A stretch of 64,000 nt of DNA from contig VYFQ01000016.1 of assembly GCA_009842325.1 (NCBI GenBank), positions 142,505 through 206,504 of the forward strand. The letters run 5' to 3'. Position numbers and translations under genes: made by a program. A model generated the notes under the pieces. That model did no database searches and was not told the DNA's origin. It saw only the letters and a list, made by a program, of their open reading frames with translations. Source of the DNA: Acidimicrobiaceae bacterium (lineage in GTDB: Bacteria > Actinomycetota > Acidimicrobiia > Acidimicrobiales > Aldehydirespiratoraceae). Below, piece by piece: positions 58,117-64,000 of this stretch. The stretch's first letter is position 1; every line of letters begins with the position of its first letter.

Positions 58117-60162
58117 TCAGTCGTCGGCGACGACAACCTTGGCCAGAAGGGCGTGCGGCAGCGGCTGGTAGTCGTGGTGCTCGGCACTGAAGGTGCCGGT
58201 ACCGCCGGTCATCGACCGCAGGTCGATCACGTAGCTGAGGATCTCCGACGTTGGAACGTGGGCGCGGATCACGCTGGTGCCTGCAGTCGAGCCCGGCTCT
58301 GTGCCGAAGACCTGGCCCCGCCGCGAGTTCAAGTCGCCCAGCACATCGCCCTGGTAGGCGTCGGGAACCTCTACCTGGATCTCGCTGATCGGTTCGAGCA
58401 CCGCGCTGCCCACCTGCTCCACGGCCTGCTTGAGCGCCAGCGATCCAGCGATCTTGAAGGCCATCTCAGAGGAGTCCACCGAGTGGTGCTTGCCGTCGTA
58501 GCACACCGCCCTCAGGTCCACCATCGGGAAGCCGTGCCGGCCCCCGTTGGCCATGGCGTCTTCGATGCCCGCGCCCACAGCGGGAATCAGGTTGCGGGGT
58601 ATGGCGCCCCCGGTCACCTCGGTGTCGAACTCGTAGCCACCGCCCCGCGGCAGCGGCTCGAAACGGACCATGGCCACCGCGAACTGCCCGTGCCCGCCAC
58701 TCTGCTTCTTGTGCTTGGCCTCCACATCGGCCGGCCGGGCCAGCGTCTCCAGGTAGGCCACCCGCATGTTCTCGACCTCGAAGTCGATCCCCATGCGGTC
58801 CAACCGGGAGCGCACGACCCGGATATGGGCCTCACCGGCACCGGACAGCACCGTCTGGCGGGTGGTGGGATCCTGGCGGATCAGGAGGCTGGGGTCCTCG
58901 GTGGCGAAGCGGCGCAGCGCCGAGGCCAGCTTGTCCTCCTGGGCCGGGGCCGTGGCATGGACCGCCACGCCGTAGACGGGGACGGGGGGCGGGGTGATCG
59001 GCACCGACAGCGCTGCATCGTTGGACAGCGTGTCGCCGGTCCGCACATCGCCGAGCTTGGTGACGGCCACGATGTCGCCCGCATCGAAATGGTCCACCGC
59101 GTGGTGGTCGGCACCGGTGAACGACATCAGGTTGTGGAGCCGCTCCTTGTCGCCGGTGCGGCTGTTGACCAGCGTCTCGTTGGAGCGGATCGTGCCCGAC
59201 AGCACCTTCATGAACGAGATCTGCCCCAGGAAGTCGTCGATGCGGGTCTTGAACACCAGCACCACCGGCGGGCCGGCATCGTCGATCTCCAGGGTGACCG
59301 CCTCACCGCCCCGCACCGCGGCGACCGGGCCGGTGTCGCCCGGCGCGGGCCCGGCCCGGCAGATGAAGTCGAGCAGGTGGTCGACGCCTATGGGCTTGGC
59401 CGCCGAGCCGCACAGCACGGGGAAAACGTTGCGGTGCACGACCGCGGTCCTTATGAGCTGCTCCAGCTGCTCCTGGGTGGGCTCCTCCCCCTCCAGGTAC
59501 TGCTCGAGGAGCTCGTCGTCGCCCTCGACGACGTCCTCCACGAGCTGGATGTGGCCGTCGGATGCTGCTGAGGCCACGTCGTCGGGAATGGGCGCGGCCG
59601 CCGACTGCCCGCTGCTGTAGTCGAGGGCGCCGTCGCCCACCAGATCGGCGATGCCGTGGAAGGACGCCTCCACTCCCAGCGGGAGCTCCACTGCTTCGAC
59701 ATGGGAGCCGAAGTGCGACTGCAGGCCGTCCAGGGTGCGCTCGAACGACGAGCGCTCCCGGTCGAGCCCGTTCACGAACACCATCCGGGGCAGCCCCAAG
59801 CGCTCGGCGTGGCGCCACATGACCTGGTCCTGGGCCTGTACCCCCGACACCGCATCCACAACGAAGACCGCCAGGTCGGCTGCGTGCATGCCGTTGACGG
59901 CCTCGCTCACGAAGTCGGTGTAGCCCGGGGTGTCGATGATGTTGACCCTGTGGTCACGCCAGTCGAACGACGCCACCGTCGCACCCAGACTCTGGTGACG
60001 GGCCTTCTCCTCGGGGTCGTGGTCGCAGTGGGCGGTGCCGTCGTCTACACGGCCCATCCGGCTCAACACACCGGCCCGGTACAGCATTGCCTCGGCGAGG
60101 GTGGTCTTGCCGTTGCCGTTGTGGCCGACGAGGACGACGTTTCTTATGGATTGCGACGACAC
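58117..60162 (-). CDS. Elongation factor G-like GTPase (EF-G2 type)
   Basis: 681 residues with EF-G order: G domain (VVLVGHNGNGKTTLAEAML; DTPGYTDFVSEAV), domain II, and C-terminal domains III-V (GEAHIRVVRSRLDRMGIDFE, the KQSGGHGQFAVAM motif, TGGTGTFSAEHHDYQPLP). It resembles the second, non-essential EF-G class rather than the ribosomal-operon fusA. The guanine-recognition motif usually NKxD reads NGLD (in MVFVNGLDRERS), so nucleotide specificity or affinity may differ. It lies 21 bases downstream of the ferredoxin gene on the same strand, so it may be co-transcribed with the methyl-group genes. Confidence 0.92.
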   Translation of the reverse strand: MSSQSIRNVVLVGHNGNGKTTLAEAMLYRAGVLSRMGRVDDGTAHCDHDPEEKARHQSLGATVASFDWRDHRVNIIDTPGYTDFVSEAVNGMHAADLAVFVVDAVSGVQAQDQVMWRHAERLGLPRMVFVNGLDRERSSFERTLDGLQSHFGSHVEAVELPLGVEASFHGIADLVGDGALDYSSGQSAAAPIPDDVASAASDGHIQLVEDVVEGDDELLEQYLEGEEPTQEQLEQLIRTAVVHRNVFPVLCGSAAKPIGVDHLLDFICRAGPAPGDTGPVAAVRGGEAVTLEIDDAGPPVVLVFKTRIDDFLGQISFMKVLSGTIRSNETLVNSRTGDKERLHNLMSFTGADHHAVDHFDAGDIVAVTKLGDVRTGDTLSNDAALSVPITPPPVPVYGVAVHATAPAQEDKLASALRRFATEDPSLLIRQDPTTRQTVLSGAGEAHIRVVRSRLDRMGIDFEVENMRVAYLETLARPADVEAKHKKQSGGHGQFAVAMVRFEPLPRGGGYEFDTEVTGGAIPRNLIPAVGAGIEDAMANGGRHGFPMVDLRAVCYDGKHHSVDSSEMAFKIAGSLALKQAVEQVGSAVLEPISEIQVEVPDAYQGDVLGDLNSRRGQVFGTEPGSTAGTSVIRAHVPTSEILSYVIDLRSMTGGTGTFSAEHHDYQPLPHALLAKVVVADD

Positions 60163-60183
60163 GCTGACTATCCCTCCTGTTGC

Positions 60184-60381
60184 TCAGTCTTCAATCAGCT
60201 CAACCGCGTACTCGGGACAGTTGTCGAAGGCCAGGCGGGCCTTCTCCTCCAGCCCGGGGGGCACCTCACCGTCGCCGATCTCGAAGGCGGTGCCCTCATC
60301 GTCGACATCGAACAGCTCGGGCGCCAGCATGTAGCAGCGGTTGTGGCCCTGGCAGGCCTCCTGATCGATGCGAACCCTCAT
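60184..60381 (-). CDS. 3Fe-4S ferredoxin (P450 redox partner type)
   Basis: 65 residues. IDQEACQGHNRCYMLAPE has the C-x5-C spacing, and NCPEYAV supplies the last Cys: the single-cluster 3Fe-4S ferredoxins that donate electrons to actinobacterial P450s. AAGGAGG lies just before the ATG. No P450 is adjacent here; it sits 32 bases after the MttB-family gene, so it may serve the neighbouring oxidoreductase or the P450s at 0.5-4.3 kb. Confidence 0.93.
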   Translation of the reverse strand: MRVRIDQEACQGHNRCYMLAPELFDVDDEGTAFEIGDGEVPPGLEEKARLAFDNCPEYAVELIED

Positions 60382-60413
60382 GGCGCCTCCTTGCTGGGAA
60401 TGTCCGGCCGAGC

Positions 60414-61958
60414 CTAGGGCTGGGGCAGGTGAATGGGGAAGGCGGCTCGGATGCGGGCGTCGGTCTCGGTGCTGATGTGGGTCGGGCGGTGCTCGGCCAG
60501 CACCCTCTGCACGTACTCGTGGGCCCGGGCCCGCGAGTCCTTGCCTCCGGCGTCGAGCCAGTTGTCGGGGGTGTCGCGGTCGCCGATCTCGGGGTAGACG
60601 TACTCGCGCTGCATCAGCTCCAGGGTCTGCGGCGAGCCCAGGAAGTGGCCAGGGCCCGATACCACCTCCGCGATCAGCTCAGCCGACAGGGTCTCCTCGT
60701 TCACCTCGATCCCCCGCACGGTGCGGTTGATCGAGCCGAGCATGTCGTTGTCGATCACCAGGGCCTCCAGCGAGCAGCTCAGGATGCTGGCCAGCATCCC
60801 GGCCGACTCGTACACCAGGTTGGCCCCGGCGTGGCCGGCCAGCGTGATGTTGATGCCCTTCTCGTAGCCGGTCTGGTTGTCGGGGACCTTGGAGTCGGCC
60901 ATGCCGGCGGCCACTCCCGAAGGCAGGCCGATCCAGTTGAGCAACTGGGCTGCGGCCGCATTGAGGATGCCCTCCTCGCCCGAGCCGCCGCTCATGGCGC
61001 CGGTGCGCAGGTCCGACACGAACGGCCACATGCCCATCACGCACGGATGGCCCGGGCTCAGCAGGTTCACCCCGGTAAGCGCGGCCAGGCACTCGGCCAG
61101 GGCCTGGGCCAGCGACCCGGCCAGCGCCGCGGGCGAAGTGGCCCCGGCCTGCCCGGCCGACAGCAGGTTGATGGGCATGCCCGTCTCGACCTGGGCCACC
61201 ATGGCCCTCGCCGACTCCTCGGCGAAGCGCAGCGGCGGCACCACGAACGTGTTGTTGGCCGCCACGAAGGGCCGCTTGCGGAACTCGCCGGGTCCGCCCA
61301 GGGCCATGTCGAACATGTCCACCGTCTCGTACACGTGCTCACGCTCGAACCACGACGTGCCGATGGGCTTGGTGGTGCCCACCATCGCCGCGTAGGCGGT
61401 GTTGAGGTCGAGCAGCCGGGCGTCCTCCATGTCGCGGGCCACGACGGTCCGGACGAAGAAGTGGATGTTGTCGAGGAAGTCCACCAGGCGGGCGCAGTCG
61501 TAGACATCCACCGCGGTGGAGGGACGGAAGACCCCGTCGACGTGGTCGTACATGAGGACCGCGGCGCCGGCGGTGCCGAAGTGAACCCGGTCGCCGCCCA
61601 CGGTGATGGAGCGGTCGTCGTCGAAGCCGTGCCAGACCCACTCCTTGGCCGCGGTGGCGATGGCGCCTTCCACCAAACCCTTCGGGTAGTGCAGGCGTTC
61701 AGCGTTGTCGACATGGCCGCCGGCGGCGGTGACAACGTCGACGAACTCCTCGATGGGCGAGCCCATGCCGACGTCTTCGAGCAGCGACAGCGCGGTGTCG
61801 TACACCTGCTGCATGTCGGACTCCCTCAAGGGGGCGAACTTGCCGCCGGGCAGTCCGGGGCGCAACGGCCGGACATCGGCTTCCAGCGGTGCCTGGCGAG
61901 CCGCGATGCGGCCGGCCCGTCCGCCGCCCCGGCGCCGTCCGCCTGATCCATCGGACAC
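60414..61958 (-). CDS. MttB-family (trimethylamine methyltransferase-like) protein, non-pyrrolysine
   Basis: About 514 residues. MttB fold pattern: DTALSLLEDVGMGSPIEEF, VHFGTAGAAVLMYDHVDGV, NLLSAGQAGATSPAALAGSL and GHAGANLVYESAGMLASIL. No in-frame amber codon is present, so it belongs with non-Pyl members such as the glycine betaine methyltransferases. These move a methyl group to a corrinoid protein. The GTG at 61967 abuts its own ribosome site; GTG 61958 has GGAGG 8 bases upstream and is preferred. It starts just after the dimethylglycine-dehydrogenase-like gene stop. Confidence 0.9.
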   Translation of the reverse strand: MSDGSGGRRRGGGRAGRIAARQAPLEADVRPLRPGLPGGKFAPLRESDMQQVYDTALSLLEDVGMGSPIEEFVDVVTAAGGHVDNAERLHYPKGLVEGAIATAAKEWVWHGFDDDRSITVGGDRVHFGTAGAAVLMYDHVDGVFRPSTAVDVYDCARLVDFLDNIHFFVRTVVARDMEDARLLDLNTAYAAMVGTTKPIGTSWFEREHVYETVDMFDMALGGPGEFRKRPFVAANNTFVVPPLRFAEESARAMVAQVETGMPINLLSAGQAGATSPAALAGSLAQALAECLAALTGVNLLSPGHPCVMGMWPFVSDLRTGAMSGGSGEEGILNAAAAQLLNWIGLPSGVAAGMADSKVPDNQTGYEKGINITLAGHAGANLVYESAGMLASILSCSLEALVIDNDMLGSINRTVRGIEVNEETLSAELIAEVVSGPGHFLGSPQTLELMQREYVYPEIGDRDTPDNWLDAGGKDSRARAHEYVQRVLAEHRPTHISTETDARIRAAFPIHLPQP

Positions 61959-61976
61959 CAGCGTCACCTCCTCACA

Positions 61977-64000
61977 TCACGCACGGGGCGCAGTGTTGGC
62001 CGGGTCGTAGGCCGGGTCGGCCAGCACGGTGCATACCCGGCGCTCCCCCAGCAGGTCGAGTTCGAACGTCGATCCCGGCGCCTCGAACTCCGGGGCCACA
62101 TACACGAAGGCAAGGCTGCAACCCACGGTATGACCCCAGGTGCCGCTGGTGGCGATGCCCATGACGTTGCCGTCGGCATCGAAGGCGGGTTCGTTGCCTC
62201 GCACGTCGTTGTCGGTGGCGTCCACCTCGCAGTACACCAGCACCATCGACAGCGGCTCGGCCTGGTCGCGCCGGGCCACGGTGGCGTCTCGGCCGATGAA
62301 CGGCCGGCTGAGGTCGATGAAGCGCTCGAGGCGAGCCTCGATCGGGGTGATCTCGGTGGTGAGCTCCGAGCCCCACGCCTTGTAGCCCTTCTCGATGCGC
62401 ATGACGTTCATGGCGTAGCTGCCGAAGTGGACCATCCCGTGGGGCTCGCCCGCGGCCACGACCGCGTCGTACAGCTCGGCCAGCCGGTCCATGCCGCAGT
62501 GCAGCTCCCAGCCCAGCTCCCCCACATACGACACCCGCAGGGCCAGGCACGGCACGCCCGCGACACCGATCTCGGCCGCGGTCAGCCACGGGAACGCCTC
62601 GTTGCCCAGGTCGGCGTCGGTGAGCGGCGCGAGCACGTCGCGGGCCCGGGGGCCGGTCACCGCCAGAAGGCCGGTGGAGTCGGTGACGTCGGCCGCGGTC
62701 ACATCTTCGCCATCTCCGATGTGCTGCACCAGCCAGTCGAGGTCGTGGCTCTGGCCCATGATGGCCGAGGTGAGGTAGAAGCGGTCGTCCGCCAGGCGGG
62801 CGATGGTCATCTCGCACTCGATGCCGCCCAGGTCGGTGAGCATGTGCGTCAACCGGATGCCGCCGTCACGGGCCGGCAGCCGGTTGGCCGACAGGCGGTC
62901 GAGCAACGCGCCCGCGTCGGCCCCGGTCACCTCGAAGGAGGCGAAGGCGGTGATGTCGGCGATGCCGACCCGCTCGCGCACCCCCCGCACCTCGTCGGCC
63001 ACCGGGTCGAAGGCGTTGGAGCGGCGGAACGAGTGACGCTCACCGGTCCCGTTGGGCGAGTAGTACTGGGGCCGCTCCCAGCCGTACACCTCCTGCCACT
63101 GGGCGCCCAGGCGGTCGAGGCGGCCATAGATCGGGTTGACCTTCTGGGGCCGTCCCGCGGCCCGGTACTCACCGGGCAGGCGCACCTGGTACATCTCGTG
63201 GTACTCGTCGTGGGCCTTGGCTATGGCGAAGGTCGAGCGAGGCCCGCTGTGGTCCCCGAAGCGGCGGGGATCCATGCCCCGGACGTTGATCTCGGTCTGG
63301 CCGTGAATCATCCACTGGGCCAGGTACTTCCCCGCGCCGGGGCCCTGGGTGATGCCGATGGACGCGCCGTTGCAATGCCAGTAGTTGCGCAACCCCGGCG
63401 CAGGCCCCATCAGGTACCCGGAATCGGGGGTGTGGGTGATGGGGCCGGACACGATCTGCTTGATGCCGGCCTCCGCGAAGGCCGGGATACGCATGACGGT
63501 GTACTCAAGGCACTCCTCGAGCACGTCCACGTTCTCGCCGGTGAGGTGGAAGTCGTGGGCCCAGTCGATGCCCTCCACCCCGTACACCCTGGAGTCGGAC
63601 ATCTCGTAGGGGCCGACCAGCAGGCCGTCGATCTCCCGGCGGTAGTAGCACGAGGACCGGGGGTCGCGTGTCACGGGAGGCTCGTAGCCGAGGTCGATCA
63701 TGGCCTGGAGGGGCTCGGTGACCAGGTACTGGTGGATCACCGAGACGATCGGCACCGCCAGCCCGACCATGGCCCCGAGCTGGGGGGCGTAGTGGCCGGC
63801 CGCGTTCACGACGTGCTCGCACACGATCCGGTAGCTCTCATCGGCGCCTTTGCCGTGCATGCCGCCGGGGGTGGCGATGATCTCCCATCGTCCGTCGGGG
63901 AGATGGTTCATGTCGGTGACCATCGTGTGGCGCCGTATCTCGCAGCCGAGGTTGCGGGCGCCCCGGGCCATGGCGTTGGTGCAGCCCGACGGGTCGGTCC
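61977..64000 (-). CDS. Dimethylglycine/sarcosine dehydrogenase-like protein (FAD + GcvT domains), 5' end cut
   Basis: The gene runs off the window; the frame is open through base 64000 and 673 residues are visible. The visible N-terminal ~300 residues are the second half of a DAO-type FAD domain (HVVNAAGHYAPQLGAMVG, CYYRREIDGLLVGPYE, NGASIGITQGPGAGKY). A GcvT-type tetrahydrofolate domain follows (RVGIADITAFASFEVTGADA, VSYVGELGWELHCG, EKGYKAWGSELTTEITPIEA). Such enzymes oxidise dimethylglycine or sarcosine and pass the methyl group to tetrahydrofolate. It is first in an operon with the MttB-family and ferredoxin genes. Confidence 0.93.
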   Translation of the reverse strand, partial: TDPSGCTNAMARGARNLGCEIRRHTMVTDMNHLPDGRWEIIATPGGMHGKGADESYRIVCEHVVNAAGHYAPQLGAMVGLAVPIVSVIHQYLVTEPLQAMIDLGYEPPVTRDPRSSCYYRREIDGLLVGPYEMSDSRVYGVEGIDWAHDFHLTGENVDVLEECLEYTVMRIPAFAEAGIKQIVSGPITHTPDSGYLMGPAPGLRNYWHCNGASIGITQGPGAGKYLAQWMIHGQTEINVRGMDPRRFGDHSGPRSTFAIAKAHDEYHEMYQVRLPGEYRAAGRPQKVNPIYGRLDRLGAQWQEVYGWERPQYYSPNGTGERHSFRRSNAFDPVADEVRGVRERVGIADITAFASFEVTGADAGALLDRLSANRLPARDGGIRLTHMLTDLGGIECEMTIARLADDRFYLTSAIMGQSHDLDWLVQHIGDGEDVTAADVTDSTGLLAVTGPRARDVLAPLTDADLGNEAFPWLTAAEIGVAGVPCLALRVSYVGELGWELHCGMDRLAELYDAVVAAGEPHGMVHFGSYAMNVMRIEKGYKAWGSELTTEITPIEARLERFIDLSRPFIGRDATVARRDQAEPLSMVLVYCEVDATDNDVRGNEPAFDADGNVMGIATSGTWGHTVGCSLAFVYVAPEFEAPGSTFELDLLGERRVCTVLADPAYDPANTAPRA

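Overview
The window is a GC-rich, densely coded actinobacterial chromosome segment. Several layouts point to Actinobacteria: a dnaK-grpE-dnaJ-hspR operon controlled by a MerR-type HspR, a trpG / pknB / pstP neighbourhood, a tRNA Glu-Asp-Phe trio, paired GSII and GSI glutamine synthetases with a GlnR-type regulator, and lipoproteins with Thr/Ala/Pro linkers. The mix of P450s, a non-pyrrolysine MttB-family protein and a dimethylglycine-dehydrogenase-like protein suggests an uncultured, possibly marine, member of Acidimicrobiia. That taxonomic placement is inference.

Layout. 1-4.3 kb: end of an MMPL/RND exporter, a GPP34-cytochrome P450 fusion, three tRNAs and a second P450. 4.5-11.1 kb: ilvD, an ACT-malic enzyme, purB and purA. 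11.2-17.7 kb: one heat-shock operon (dnaK-grpE-dnaJ-hspR-clpB, minus strand). 17.8-24.6 kb: phosphoglycerate mutase, a membrane Fe-S reductase, trpG/pabA, a PASTA kinase and a PP2C phosphatase. 24.7-33.6 kb: a tRNA-Leu and a histidine-utilisation locus (hutH, an IclR regulator, hutU, a peptide-deformylase-like gene, hutF, hutI, an FAD oxidoreductase); no hutG is seen. 33.7-38.3 kb: an MBL hydrolase, pheA, two tRNA-Ser genes and a tandem pair of secreted PAE-like hydrolases.

38.3-44.0 kb, directly after tRNA-Ser(GCT), is a visibly less GC-rich accessory region. It holds a Ser/Thr kinase, several unrecognised genes, two sharp palindromes between divergent genes, an AbrB-type protein, and a three-gene module (TIGR04255-like, HTH, unknown). 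It is followed by a secreted repeat protein (44.3-45.9 kb) and an isolated fic gene (46.1-47.3 kb) with a duplicated leader motif. 47.4-51.2 kb: a lipoprotein hydrolase, an amino-acid binding protein and a sterol-desaturase-family hydroxylase. 51.3-54.5 kb: a nitrogen module (glnII, glnA, glnR) with a GlnR-box-like 11-bp periodic site in the divergent promoter.

54.5-56.9 kb encodes the most striking protein of the window. It is a 787-residue fusion of an alkaline-phosphatase-superfamily domain, a PhnZ/TmpB-type HD oxygenase and a gamma-butyrobetaine-hydroxylase-like (PhnY/TmpA-type) 2-oxoglutarate dioxygenase, which looks like a one-polypeptide oxidative phosphonate degradation pathway. After ilvE, tRNA-Arg and an EF-G paralog, 60.2-64.0 kb holds a P450-type ferredoxin, an MttB-family methyltransferase and a truncated dimethylglycine/sarcosine dehydrogenase. 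These could act on N-methylated glycine such as glycine betaine, a possible product of the phosphonate fusion enzyme (inference).
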